Notes: generated by a model from the letters alone, not told the origin. A DNA stretch of 64,000 nucleotides from Neobacillus endophyticus (GCF_013248975.1 NZ_JABRWH010000001.1:1302001-1366000), one strand, 5' to 3'; positions 33,469 to 42,048 are shown, counted from the stretch's first letter. Translations and numbers: made by a program.

Positions 33469-36453
33469 ATGCTTAAAACTAGATACTTGAAATTAATGAC
33501 AACTAAAATAGCGGATGGCCGTTTTCTGCTTAGCGCTCAGGATATTTACGGCACTGACCTTCATCCCGCCGCTTGGAAAGATCTTGTATTCAGTAATCAT
33601 GAGGAGAGTTTTTTTGGTACTATTCTCGAAAGTGAAACGGCAAATGGGATTGAGGGGGTGGCCGTAAACGGCTGGCAGCTTGTCTCGCTTTTTGCCAAGG
33701 AGTCCTTTAACCGTTTTATTGATTGGGATTGGAATGAGCAGGCAGAAATCTGTTTGGCTGCTGCAGATTCGCTATTTGAAGGGATTGTGGAAAAAGACTG
33801 GCTGCCGGACTTTTCGGCATGGGAGAATGATCACTTTCATTGGAAGCTCCCAGAGCGGGTAAAACAGGAATTTGACTCTTCCTTTTGGGAGCAAGACGTG
33901 GATGGAACCCCCGATGGCAGCCTTAAAGCGAAAGAATATCTTTCTGATTTGTACAATTGTGCTCTTGATAGCTATTTAACGAGGAATACGGCAATGAAGG
34001 AACTCTTTGGGCCAAAACTCGACTTATTGAAAAAACAAAATATTTCCGGAAGTGAATTGGCTCGCTATTTCGACGAGGATAGCTGGCTCGAATGGGTAGG
34101 AATCAAAGAAAGCGAAATACCATTCACGATAGGGCTGCGGCTGGATGAGCCGGAAGATGGCGAAGGAGACTGGTCGCTAGAGGTTTTTTTGAGAGGGAAA
34201 AAAAATCCCGACGACCTGTATGATGTGGAAGATGTAAAACACATTCCTGCTAAATGGCGGCCTTTTTTAGATAAAGTAGATCGTGAAGAAGTCCGCTGGG
34301 TTCGTTTAATTCCTTGGCTTGATGACGACCATACAGACGGTTTGGCCTTAAAATCGGAACTTTCTGAGGAAGAAGCGTGGCTGTTTTTAACCGAAGCTAG
34401 TGAAACTTTGGTAGCACTTGATGTAGAAATCCTCCTCCCTTCCTGGTGGCAGGCGATGAAAAATGCCAACCTAAAGGTTAAAGCATCACTGAAAGGTACT
34501 TCGAGCCATCGGCCATCGTTTGTTGGACTGGAGGCCATGCTGGATTTTAACTGGCGTTTTTCCATGAATGGTGTTGATCTTGCCGAGGATGAATTCAGGA
34601 AGTTGGTTGAGGAAAAGAGGCGGCTTGTTTACGTACGTGGCCGCTGGGTCAAGCTCGATCCCCAATTTATCCGGCAAATTCAAGATTTAATGAAGCGGGC
34701 AGAGAAGGAAGGCTTACATGTCCGTGACTTGCTCGAGCAAGAGTTATTCGACTCTTCCGATGCGGCAGAAGATGAGCTGGAAAATACGAAGGCCTTTGCA
34801 AAAATCCAAATTGAACTGAACCAGCAATGGCGGAAAATGGTGAAACAGCTTTCCGAAGTGCATGAAATCCCATTGTCTGACCTGCCTTCCGAGCTGAATG
34901 GTGAGCTGCGCCCTTATCAGCAGCTTGGCATGAGCTGGCTCTGGTTTCTAAGGCAGTACGGCTTCGGCGCTGTACTGGCTGATGACATGGGGCTCGGCAA
35001 AACAGTCCAGCTGATCTCTTATCTTCTTACAGTTAGAGAAAAGGAACCGATACCTGACACCCCTAGTCGAGGTTTGTCTGCGGCACCTGAAGCTGAACAA
35101 GCAGAAAACCTTAAGTCGTCTGTGGTGCCTAACACCAAAACTTCCCGCGGGAGAAAATCGGAAGTTGCGCCTCCGGCGAAACCGCCGATCAAGGCTGCGT
35201 TGATAATTTGCCCGACCTCCGTGCTGGGAAACTGGCAGAAGGAGCTCGAGCGGTTTGCTCCGAAGTTGAAGGTGTATTTACATTACGGTTCTAACCGTCA
35301 AAAAGGAGAAGCTTTTACTGATCAAGTTCAGGCAGCAGACGTGGTTCTCACATCCTATGGCCTTAGCCATTTGGATTCTGAGGAATTTGAGTCTGTGTTA
35401 TGGAGTTCGATTGCTATTGATGAAGCGCAAAACATTAAAAATGCTCAGACCAAGCAATCCAAGGCTGTCCGCAGACTGCACGGCCGCCACCATATTGCCT
35501 TGACCGGGACGCCAATGGAGAACCGCCTATCTGAACTGTGGTCAATTTTTGATTTTACCAATCACGGCTACCTTGGAAGCTTAGGTCAATTTCAAAAACG
35601 GTTCATTATTCCAATTGAAAAAGATGAAAAAAAGGAAAAAATTCAGCAGCTGCAGTCGCTAATTCGCCCCTTCCTGCTTCGACGTACGAAAAAGGACGAA
35701 GAAGTTGCTCTCAATCTTCCAGACAAGCAAGAACAAAAAGAATACTGTCCGCTGACAACTGAACAGGCATCATTATATGAACAGTTGATTCATGATACAT
35801 TTGCCGAAATTGAAAAACTGACAGGATTCGAGCGCAAGGGGTTGATTTTGCAAATGCTCAGCAGATTAAAGCAGCTATGCAACCACCCTGCCCTTTACTT
35901 AAAGGAAAAAGCAGCTGGCCGACAGCTGCTTGAACGATCAAATAAGCTGGAAAAACTGATTGAGCTTATAGAAGCAGTGTTAGAGCAAGGAGAAAGTTGT
36001 TTAATTTTTACACAATACATTGAAATGGGCGAAATGATCCGGAGTGTGATGAAAAAGAAATTCGGGGTAGATGTACCATTTCTGAATGGCAGTGTTTCGA
36101 AGACGCAGCGCGACAGTATGATTGAGCGATTCCAAAACGGAGAATTTCCGGTATTTCTGCTGTCCCTAAAAGCAGGAGGAACAGGATTGAACTTGACCGC
36201 TGCCAATCACGTCATTCATTACGACCGCTGGTGGAATCCAGCCGTCGAAAACCAAGCTACCGACCGGGCCTACCGTATCGGCCAATCTCGCTTCGTCCAC
36301 GTGCACAAACTCATTTGCACCGGCACACTCGAAGAAAAAATCGACGCCATGCTGGAAAAAAAGCAATTTCTCAACGACCAAATCATCCAAAGCGAAAACT
36401 GGATCACCGAACTATCCACCGACGAACTCAAAGACCTGGTTTTCTTAGGATAA
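33469..36453 (+). CDS. ywqA: SNF2-family DEAD/DEAH-box helicase
   Basis: A 994-aa Swi2/Snf2 ATPase of the bacterial RapA/YwqA kind. The N-terminal roughly 460 residues are the helicase-associated region. Walker A is DDMGLGKT near residue 505, motif II is DEAQNIKN near residue 650, motif III is LTGTPMENRL, and the C-terminal helicase lobe includes GGTGLNLTAANHVIHYDRWW and RAYRIGQ, so it looks catalytically complete. Unusually, about 45-50 hydrophilic residues rich in Ala, Pro, Glu and Ser (about residues 522-572) lie between motif I and the ALIICPTSVLGNWQKE motif Ia. The DNA there contains two degenerate copies of the dispersed palindrome. AAGGAGCG precedes the ATG. It probably works with the SWIM protein. 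Confidence 0.88.
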   Translation: MLKTRYLKLMTTKIADGRFLLSAQDIYGTDLHPAAWKDLVFSNHEESFFGTILESETANGIEGVAVNGWQLVSLFAKESFNRFIDWDWNEQAEICLAAADSLFEGIVEKDWLPDFSAWENDHFHWKLPERVKQEFDSSFWEQDVDGTPDGSLKAKEYLSDLYNCALDSYLTRNTAMKELFGPKLDLLKKQNISGSELARYFDEDSWLEWVGIKESEIPFTIGLRLDEPEDGEGDWSLEVFLRGKKNPDDLYDVEDVKHIPAKWRPFLDKVDREEVRWVRLIPWLDDDHTDGLALKSELSEEEAWLFLTEASETLVALDVEILLPSWWQAMKNANLKVKASLKGTSSHRPSFVGLEAMLDFNWRFSMNGVDLAEDEFRKLVEEKRRLVYVRGRWVKLDPQFIRQIQDLMKRAEKEGLHVRDLLEQELFDSSDAAEDELENTKAFAKIQIELNQQWRKMVKQLSEVHEIPLSDLPSELNGELRPYQQLGMSWLWFLRQYGFGAVLADDMGLGKTVQLISYLLTVREKEPIPDTPSRGLSAAPEAEQAENLKSSVVPNTKTSRGRKSEVAPPAKPPIKAALIICPTSVLGNWQKELERFAPKLKVYLHYGSNRQKGEAFTDQVQAADVVLTSYGLSHLDSEEFESVLWSSIAIDEAQNIKNAQTKQSKAVRRLHGRHHIALTGTPMENRLSELWSIFDFTNHGYLGSLGQFQKRFIIPIEKDEKKEKIQQLQSLIRPFLLRRTKKDEEVALNLPDKQEQKEYCPLTTEQASLYEQLIHDTFAEIEKLTGFERKGLILQMLSRLKQLCNHPALYLKEKAAGRQLLERSNKLEKLIELIEAVLEQGESCLIFTQYIEMGEMIRSVMKKKFGVDVPFLNGSVSKTQRDSMIERFQNGEFPVFLLSLKAGGTGLNLTAANHVIHYDRWWNPAVENQATDRAYRIGQSRFVHVHKLICTGTLEEKIDAMLEKKQFLNDQIIQSENWITELSTDELKDLVFLG

Positions 36454-36462
36454 AAAAGGGTT

Positions 36463-36520
36463 GGTGTCAGGCACCGCTCGTGGACAATTCAGCTATTTTG
36501 TCCACCTGGGGTGGACAGTT
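36463..36520 (+). repeat. Dispersed GGTGTCAGGCACC repeat, full module
   Basis: GGTGTCAGGCACC (36463-36475), GTGGACA, TGTCCAC and GTGGACA occur in the same order and spacing as the 33.1-kb copy. The repeat begins 10 bp after the ywqA stop codon. Confidence 0.8.
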
Positions 36521-36586
36521 GGCGGGCAGCTGCTATTTAACTATCCAGTGATATTATTCATTAAAGAGTTAACTATTCGTTATACG

Positions 36587-36637
36587 AAAGGGAATGTTTG
36601 TTCTATAATTTTCTTATAGCAAACGTTCCCTTTTTGT
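36587..36637 (+). terminator. Terminator of ywqA
   Basis: A long imperfect stem (AAAGGGAA-GTTTG-TATAA with its complement) ends in TTTTT. Confidence 0.75.
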
Positions 36638-36654
36638 GTTTTTGTTTTGATATG

Positions 36655-36682
36655 AAAAATGGCCCCGGGATTTCCGGGGCCA
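36655..36682 (-). terminator. Terminator of the 3D-domain gene
   Basis: A GC-rich stem, TGGCCCCGG/CCGGGGCCA, is followed by five T residues on the minus strand. Confidence 0.85.
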
Positions 36683-36711
36683 ATCTCAATTAAAATTTAT
36701 TAGATTTTATT

Positions 36712-37821
36712 CTAATTTAGTATTACTACTTTTACGACTTTTCTTCCCCAAGCTGCTGCCTGACCTTTGGTTGGAACTAGGACGTCAATTCGGTTTCCAA
36801 TGATTGCTCCACCAGTGTCACCAGCAATCGCAACGCCGTAGCCTTCAACCCAAACTCGTTTTCCAAGCGGAATAACAGATGGGTCAACCGCAATCAATTT
36901 CATATTCGGATTGGCTCCAATATCATAGCCTAATTTTGTTATGTGGCCCGAATCATATGGCGTATAGGCAGTTGCTGTAACATACAACTCTTGCCCGCTA
37001 ACGTCTGCATCCGTGGAAGTCTGTTCCGCAGAGGACGTTGCTTGTGCTGCTCTTGCTGCCGCTTCTTCTTGAGCAACTCTAGCTTGAATATCCTTCAACT
37101 GAGATTCAATACCAGCTTTCTGTTGTTGAGCAAGGGCTTGCTCTTTGACAATTTGATTATATTTATTTTGCATATCCGCCATAGCCTGCTTTCTTTTTAG
37201 CAGGTTTTGGGCGAGCTCCTCTTGCTTGCTGGCTAATACCTTTTGCTGATCTTCTAAAATTTGTTCCTGATGATCAATTACTTTTTTATCATCCTGAATT
37301 TTCTGAAGATCATTTTTCTGTTCCGTTAAAATATTAGTATCAGCGTCCATTATGGCAGAAGCCGCGCTGGCACGCTGAATAAAATCAGAGATGCTTTTAG
37401 AATCAAACATAATACTGATAAAAAGACTAACATTGTCATTTTGCTGAAGTGCAATCGCCCTTTTCTTCATAACTTCCTTACGGGCCAGGATCTTGTCTTC
37501 GCGGTCAACAATCTCCTCTTTCTTTTTTTCAATCAACTGTTGTGTGGCATCCATTTTCTTCTGGGTGGCTGCCATTTCCTGTTGATTACTAGTAATATAG
37601 CTATTAATTGATTGCAATTCTTGTTGTATACTTTCTATTTCATTATTAACGGATTGTTTTTCCTGTTCCTTTTGGTCTACAATGCTTTGCTGCTGCTCTA
37701 GCTGCTGCTGAACATTATGTAAGGCATCACTGCTTGTTTGCGCATAGGCACTCATTGAACCGGATGCGCTCAACAAGATTGTAAATATCATGAGAATTAT
37801 ACGCTTTTTTGTCAATTGCAT
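36712..37821 (-). CDS. Secreted coiled-coil protein with C-terminal 3D domain
   Basis: A 369-aa exported protein. The signal peptide ends near residue 27 (SAYA). A long Gln/Glu/Lys coiled coil of the PcsB/CwlO-N type covers about residues 33-250. After a Ser/Ala/Thr linker, a 3D domain (about residues 278-369) carries the three conserved aspartates in AVDPSVIPLG, GDTGGAI and NRIDVLVP. 3D domains have a double-psi barrel like lytic transglycosylases; Bacillus relatives include YocH, a wall-associated muralytic protein under WalR control. The coiled coil may regulate or position the catalytic domain. Confidence 0.85.
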   Translation of the reverse strand: MQLTKKRIILMIFTILLSASGSMSAYAQTSSDALHNVQQQLEQQQSIVDQKEQEKQSVNNEIESIQQELQSINSYITSNQQEMAATQKKMDATQQLIEKKKEEIVDREDKILARKEVMKKRAIALQQNDNVSLFISIMFDSKSISDFIQRASAASAIMDADTNILTEQKNDLQKIQDDKKVIDHQEQILEDQQKVLASKQEELAQNLLKRKQAMADMQNKYNQIVKEQALAQQQKAGIESQLKDIQARVAQEEAAARAAQATSSAEQTSTDADVSGQELYVTATAYTPYDSGHITKLGYDIGANPNMKLIAVDPSVIPLGKRVWVEGYGVAIAGDTGGAIIGNRIDVLVPTKGQAAAWGRKVVKVVILN

Positions 37822-37942
37822 ATGCTTCCCTCCTTATAGCATAGTTATAACAGACGAATGTACCAGTTATGTTACAAAAACATTAAAAGAGTATCACAAT
37901 TTGTCTTATAAGGGGGGAAACCGTCATGAACATGGAATTTAT

Positions 37943-38341
37943 TTATGTCATTTTTCTTGATGAACACGTTTTTAATATCTTTTTCGAGTTATTTCGAATT
38001 ACATTTTCATGAGGGAATCTGCCTAAGAAAGTTACCTTCTTTCCTTCCATTAGGACAAAATTCGTAACAGCATCATAGACCTCCTCTTCCGTTAGCTCTC
38101 GATTTTCTTGTATAATTTGTATGGACTTTGGGAAACAAATAATTTGAATGTCTCGGTCACATAAATAAATTGAATTGTGACCTTCTTCACAAAGGTGAAT
38201 AGTTTGATAAGGAGAGTTACTCATTAGTTGAGGTGACTGGTGTGAGAGTAAAACCGCATCAGAAAATTTTGGTTTCCTTAATATTTTCAATCCTGATTTT
38301 TTAGACATCTCTCCAATAAATATTAATTTTTTATTCTTCAT
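37943..38341 (-). CDS. Unknown protein divergent from an XRE regulator
   Basis: A 132-aa soluble protein that I do not recognise. It starts KKLIFIGEMSKKSGL, has two Cys-containing beta-like segments (TIHLCEEGHNSIYLCDRD) and ends in a basic tail. The internal phrase GKKVTFLGRFP echoes the N-terminal KKLIFIGEMS, hinting at a duplicated strand. ATG 38341 is preferred over ATG 38386 because GGAGG lies upstream of it. It is transcribed away from the XRE gene across a region with two operator-like palindromes, so it is probably that regulator's target. Confidence 0.55.
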   Translation of the reverse strand: MKNKKLIFIGEMSKKSGLKILRKPKFSDAVLLSHQSPQLMSNSPYQTIHLCEEGHNSIYLCDRDIQIICFPKSIQIIQENRELTEEEVYDAVTNFVLMEGKKVTFLGRFPHENVIRNNSKKILKTCSSRKMT

Positions 38342-38450
38342 GTAAATACTTTCCTCCACATTCGACATAGTTTTACAATATTGCATATTATTCGACGAAA
38401 GCTTTTCATTTCCTTTTCAAGTCCAGTTCATAAACCTTAATATTTAGCCG

Positions 38451-38486
38451 TTTGTGCACAAATTTCAAATTAAAGTTTGTGCACAA
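38451..38486. promoter_or_regulatory. Twin palindromic operators
   Basis: TTTGTGCACAAA (38451-38462, a perfect palindrome) and TTTGTGCACAA (38476-38486) have centres 25 bp apart in the divergent region. A half-site CACAA follows at about 38491. This is typical of cooperative binding by an XRE-type dimer. Confidence 0.6.
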
Positions 38487-38545
38487 TAAGCACAATTGAA
38501 CTTTACCTTCATTTTTCTCGCTAAGGTTAAAACAGGACTTGTATT

Positions 38546-38974
38546 ATGGCGGTGAAAGGAATGTCAATTGCGAAAAAACTACGTATGCTTCGCGATAAGC
38601 AAAATTGGTCACAGGAAACATTAGCAAATTTGATGAATATGCATCACTCGACAATTAGCCGGTATGAAAGAGGGAAAAGTATCCCTGATTACCAAACACT
38701 GTTACGGTTTGCCCAAGTATTCAAGGTGGAGAAGGATTATTTAATACAAGAGCTACGCCCACATGAACACATATCAGCCGCTCCCGGTTTCATTGCAAAA
38801 GAAAGTCAAGACGATCCTGACTTTACACTCATTCAGCAGATGCTTCAAACAGAACCTGCTTTAAAAAAGGCATTGGTGGAACTCTATTTAATGCCTCCAA
38901 AACGGAGGGCATTTTTTGCAGATGCGATTGCAGGATTAATAAAAGTAAATAAGCACCACAAGGATAAGATGTAA
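38546..38974 (+). CDS. XRE family transcriptional regulator
   Basis: A roughly 142-aa regulator. The N-terminal Cro/C1-type helix-turn-helix covers about residues 6-60 (the WSQETLANLMNMHHSTISRY region is the DNA-reading part). The helical C-terminal region (about residues 80-140) is likely for dimerisation. The DNA-binding half is related to SinR/SlrR-type domains, but the C-terminal half is not clearly a SinI-binding one. ATG 38546 or ATG 38561 (MSIAKKLRML) may be the start; the latter has GGTGAAAGGA just upstream. It probably represses itself and the divergent gene through the twin palindromes. Confidence 0.8.
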   Translation: MAVKGMSIAKKLRMLRDKQNWSQETLANLMNMHHSTISRYERGKSIPDYQTLLRFAQVFKVEKDYLIQELRPHEHISAAPGFIAKESQDDPDFTLIQQMLQTEPALKKALVELYLMPPKRRAFFADAIAGLIKVNKHHKDKM

Positions 38975-38996
38975 AATTCCTTGTTCACTTAAGTTT

Positions 38997-39020
38997 GATA
39001 GGAAAGGTTTCTTTCCTATC
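38997..39020 (+). terminator. Hairpin after the XRE gene
   Basis: A perfect 10-bp stem, GATAGGAAAG/CTTTCCTATC, has no T tract, so terminator function is uncertain. The same stem sequence, with one change, occurs inside the MITE-like element at 23.3 kb. Confidence 0.35.
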
Positions 39021-39021
39021 A

Positions 39022-39050
39022 ACAAAAAATTCCAGCCTAGGGCCGGAATT
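39022..39050 (-). terminator. Terminator of the ssbB operon
   Basis: A 10-bp stem (AATTCCAGCC with GGCCGGAATT, one mismatch) is followed by a T run on the minus strand. Confidence 0.5.
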
Positions 39051-39171
39051 GGAATAATGAGGATCTAATTCGTAGAGTTACTTGAATTTCTCTATCGGAG
39101 GAAACCTTTCGGAGAAAAGAAATAACATGGGGAGATTTTTTTTGGGGCCCATCCAAAGTTCTACAAAAAGC

Positions 39172-39402
39172 TTAAAGGTCTTTCAGTAAGTTCCCGCGTC
39201 TCTCATTCAATATTCCATGGCAGATTTTTATGCGGCTCCTATCTCCAGGCCTCAGCTGCTCTTTTATAAGCCATTCCAGCTGAGTAACTCGTGTTTGCAG
39301 GTTATCCATTTTTTGATTGGTCTTGCCCACCATTTTAATCAGGCTCTCAAGCATCTGCTCCAATCCCTGATTGTTTTCCTCGCTAGACTCCAACTGAAAC
39401 AC
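39172..39402 (-). CDS. Small coiled-coil protein downstream of ssbB
   Basis: A roughly 73-76 aa protein, not recognised. A heptad-rich region (LEQMLESLIKMVGKTNQKMD) is followed by a basic tail (LRPGDRSRIKICHG). The GTG at 39402 overlaps the ssbB end by 20 bp and lies close to AGGAG; a TTG at 39393 has better spacing. The overlap implies coupled translation with ssbB, so a role near single-stranded DNA or competence is possible but unproven. Confidence 0.5.
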   Translation of the reverse strand: MFQLESSEENNQGLEQMLESLIKMVGKTNQKMDNLQTRVTQLEWLIKEQLRPGDRSRIKICHGILNERRGNLLKDL

Positions 39403-39757
39403 TCTCCTCTTTCTTTTCTTCAGTGCTTACACTTTGAGGCCTTGAACTAAGGAAACGAACTGACTCGGCAACAACCTCCGTGATATACGTTCGTTTGCCC
39501 TCCCTGCTTTCATAATTTCGTGTCTGCAGTCTTCCTGTAATTCCAAGCACCGATCCTTTCCTGCAATATTTACAAGTATTTTCAGCAGCCTTTCGCCAAA
39601 GAATACAATGCACAAAATCTGCCTCAATCTCTCCATTATGGTTGCGAAAACTGCGATTAACGGCTAAAGTAATTTGGGCAAAAGGGGTTCCTTGTGGTGT
39701 AGAACTCATTTCCGGATTTCTAGTCAATCGGCCAACAAGTATCACTTGATTGATCAT
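39383..39757 (-). CDS. ssbB: Single-stranded DNA-binding protein SsbB
   Basis: A 124-aa OB-fold protein (INQVILVGRLTRNPEM, then FVHCILWRKAAENTCKYCRKG). It lacks the long acidic C-terminal tail of SsbA, as in Bacillus SsbB (YwpH), which coats incoming DNA during transformation. The neighbouring ywpF-fabZ block matches the ssbB locus of Bacillus subtilis. AAAGGAAG precedes ATG 39757. An AAAA-N5-TTTT pair upstream fits ComK control. Two cysteines in the CKYC segment are unusual for SSBs. Confidence 0.85.
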   Translation of the reverse strand: MINQVILVGRLTRNPEMSSTPQGTPFAQITLAVNRSFRNHNGEIEADFVHCILWRKAAENTCKYCRKGSVLGITGRLQTRNYESREGKRTYITEVVAESVRFLSSRPQSVSTEEKKEESVSVGV

Positions 39758-39822
39758 CGTACATCTTCCTTTCCGTTTGATGATTTCATCTTAGCCTCGC
39801 ACCATTTCCTTGTAAAACAGCG

Positions 39823-39866
39823 AAAAGGTCATTTTCGTCGGGGGGATATGAGAGAAAGACGGTTTT
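39823..39866. promoter_or_regulatory. Candidate ComK box pair
   Basis: A perfect AAAA-N5-TTTT (39823-39835) and a 7-of-8 match GAAA-N5-TTTT (39854-39866) are separated by 18 bp, one of the known ComK spacings. The nearer box is 66 bp upstream of the ssbB start codon. Confidence 0.45.
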
Positions 39867-40001
39867 TCGAAGTGGTTTTTGTCACTTTTGCTTGGACTCA
39901 TTTCGACTAAAATTGCTTTTCGCCATTCCAGCCAATTTTTTTCGACATTTTCTTCTTAAAGGCGTATGTTATAATTAGGAAAAATAACAGGAGGTTCGGG
40001 G

Positions 40002-40436
40002 ATGAAGACATTTAAATTGTACTCATTAGAAGTTGTAGAAGATGACAATTCAGTTGAGGTCCCACTAGTTGGCGGCCTGATTCTCAATAAGGAAGACGAA
40101 CACTCCACCTGGCTGATGGAAGCTTATACTGATCTTTCCCTATATGAATATTTCAAAAAAATTTATGATGAAAATCGAGAAGTCATCATTGAAGCTGTCA
40201 TTACGAAAAAAGAAAATGCTCCCGCTTTTTTTCAAACCAAAATTTGCACGCTATTAAAATTCGAGAAACAAATTAGTGTATTGTTTGAGGGGCATCTGAG
40301 ACGAAACAAAAGCGATTATTCTGAACTGTTACTTGAAAACCTCGTTCAAAAAGGGTTTGAAGGGCAAGACTTGTTAAATGAATTCAAGGAAAAAATGAAA
40401 AGTAAACCGAAACTAAAGATCCATAGCAAATACTAA
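40002..40436 (+). CDS. ywpF: YwpF-like family protein
   Basis: A 144-aa soluble protein matching the YwpF family (start FKLYSLEVVEDD, then IPLxGGLILNKED-like GGLILNKEDEHSTWL, ending in a basic tail). Its function is not established. It sits between ssbB and fabZ as in Bacillus subtilis, which supports the call. AGGAGG lies upstream of ATG 40002. It is convergent with fabZ and shares a bidirectional terminator. Confidence 0.8.
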   Translation: MKTFKLYSLEVVEDDNSVEVPLVGGLILNKEDEHSTWLMEAYTDLSLYEYFKKIYDENREVIIEAVITKKENAPAFFQTKICTLLKFEKQISVLFEGHLRRNKSDYSELLLENLVQKGFEGQDLLNEFKEKMKSKPKLKIHSKY

Positions 40437-40440
40437 AACG

Positions 40441-40475
40441 GAAGAAGGGACAGACCGCCAGTCTGTCCCTTCTTC
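40441..40475. terminator. Bidirectional terminator between ywpF and fabZ
   Basis: A perfect 15-bp stem, GAAGAAGGGACAGAC with its complement and a 5-nt loop, lies between convergent genes. Confidence 0.8.
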
Positions 40476-40477
40476 TA

Positions 40478-40909
40478 TTACTTTTGATCCCCTAAGGCAA
40501 ATGTAATTTCTGCTTCACAAGCAATCTCGCCGTCTACTGTAGCAACAGCTTTTCCTTTTCCTATCGGTCCGCGTACCCTGACCATCTCTACTTCCAACCG
40601 CAGCTGGTCACCGGGTTTCACTTGACGTTTAAAACGGCAATTGTCAATTCCGGCAAAGAAAGCCAGACGGCCGCGATTTTCTTCCTTTTTCAGTACAGCC
40701 ACTGCCCCAACTTGTGCTAGTGCCTCCACTATTAATACGCCTGGCATAACCGGGTATTCTGGAAAATGCCCATTGAAAAATTCTTCATTGGCGGAAACAT
40801 TTTTTATACCAACTGCACGTTTACCCTCTTCCACTTCCAATATCCGATCCACCAACAGGAAAGGGTAACGGTGTGGAATAATTTCTTTAATCTGATTAAT
40901 ATCTAGCAT
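40478..40909 (-). CDS. fabZ: 3-hydroxyacyl-ACP dehydratase FabZ
   Basis: A 143-aa hot-dog-fold enzyme that dehydrates beta-hydroxyacyl-ACP in fatty acid elongation. The catalytic histidine is in [15 protein letters not shown] and the catalytic glutamate follows in [21 protein letters not shown] near residue 10 is the family N-terminal box. It corresponds to ywpB of Bacillus subtilis and lies downstream of mbl and the EpuA-domain gene on the same strand. GGAGG precedes the ATG. Confidence 0.95.
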   Translation of the reverse strand: MLDINQIKEIIPHRYPFLLVDRILEVEEGKRAVGIKNVSANEEFFNGHFPEYPVMPGVLIVEALAQVGAVAVLKKEENRGRLAFFAGIDNCRFKRQVKPGDQLRLEVEMVRVRGPIGKGKAVATVDGEIACEAEITFALGDQK

Positions 40910-41018
40910 TTTTAGTACCTCCTCCTAATAACAAGTATTATATCCTATTGTACTATTAAGTACACGCAAAAGGGAAGGCATTTTAACACCTCCCCTTCAA
41001 CCAAACGCACGGCTGCAC

Positions 41019-41345
41019 TTATTTCTTTTCCACCAAATCGCGGATATATGTCCAAGTGGATACTTTAAATACATCGGAAACCTTTCCGCCCCCAAGTCCG
41101 CTGTAACCAACAACAGCCCCTATCATTAGACTCACAAAAATAAATACAGCCAAAAGAATAAGACGCAGCCAAATAGGGATCAGACGGATTCTTACTCGTC
41201 CTTTTTTCCGATCGACTGCTTGATTCTCGTCCTGTTCCTGTACCTTTTTTTCCTCCGACTTATTCACTTCCAGCGCATCATATTTTGCCTTTTTATAATC
41301 TTCCCTGGTTGAAATCCGCTCTGAGTTAAGGTTATTTATAGACAT
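41019..41345 (-). CDS. EpuA-domain membrane protein (annotated as RNAP beta-like in Bacilli)
   Basis: A 108-aa protein. A charged, disordered N-terminal half (about residues 1-55) is followed by one transmembrane helix (about residues 60-82) and a short extracytoplasmic tail with WTYIRDLV. The pattern matches EpuA-domain proteins (PF11772), often labelled DNA-directed RNA polymerase subunit beta only by sequence habit; no polymerase role is evident. It lies between mbl and fabZ. The function is probably in the envelope. Confidence 0.75.
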   Translation of the reverse strand: MSINNLNSERISTREDYKKAKYDALEVNKSEEKKVQEQDENQAVDRKKGRVRIRLIPIWLRLILLAVFIFVSLMIGAVVGYSGLGGGKVSDVFKVSTWTYIRDLVEKK

Positions 41346-41571
41346 TGTTTATTCCCCTTTAACTGATTCCGCTCCACTCACCGCGCCGCAGAAATCAGTG
41401 AGTTATACATATTATAACCATTTCTAATTTAAAGCTATTTGAAATAAATGCCTTATTTTACTCTATTATAAAAAATTATACATCATTACACATTAACATT
41501 TTGCAGAAAAACGTCATTTAGTGGAAAAAGTGTGCAAATTTTGAAAGTTGGTATATTTGCCGGTTTTTAAG

Positions 41572-41744
41572 TCTTGGCTATGTTATTGATTGGAGCGGAT
41601 GGCACGAGGCCTTCTGGAAGAGACTGAGACTGGCCCTTCACCCGTAGGCATGTGTTTCAATATCCTGCGGGAGTACAGGGCTAAGGGCCAACTTAGCATG
41701 CTCCGCGAACCGTTCATGCTGAGAGCGGAAATCAATAGCCAAGA
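41572..41744. repeat. Dispersed Bacillaceae element, decayed copy
   Basis: TCTTGGCTAT (41572-41581) is repeated inverted at 41735-41744. Inside the ends are TTGATTGGAGCGGA and GCGGAAATCAA, plus a central CTGCGGGAGTACAGGGC. The same layout occurs, less well kept, at 50.7 and 51.0 kb. No reading frame is present. It occupies the space where flhO-flhP lie in Bacillus subtilis. Confidence 0.65.
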
Positions 41745-41790
41745 TTAACGAGAGGCCAATTCATAAAAAAATCACTATTTAAAATGCAAT

Positions 41791-41832
41791 AAAAAAAGCC
41801 CAATGACAAAGGCGTGTCCAGCCCATTTCATT
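41791..41832 (-). terminator. Possible terminator after mbl
   Basis: The imperfect stem AATGACAAAGG/CCATTTCATT is followed by seven T residues on the minus strand. A second small hairpin, CCTAAC-TTTAC-GTTAGG, lies at about 41989-42005. Confidence 0.4.
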
Positions 41833-42048
41833 AGACTTTTGCATTTTTTATTTGTATGATGTCATACAACTTATTAAAAGGATGGACAAATAAGCTAACC
41901 CCGTCAAGTTCTGATTCAAGTCAATCTGAAAACTTTGGTAAGATAGCTTTTTTAAAAACTACCTATTTCCCGCTTTGAGATCTGACTGTCCTAACTTTAC
42001 GTTAGGAAGTCGTTTCACAAGGGATTAACCTATTATTCCACTTTTTAA

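Noticed and set aside
34065..34565. 166-codon minus-strand frame within ywqA
   Set aside because: It is a Ser-rich shadow of the helicase coding strand.
38546..38974. SinR itself, as partner of the SinI-like peptide
   Set aside because: The C-terminal half does not show the SinR dimerisation pattern, and the gene is 25 kb away from the SinI-like gene with its own divergent target.
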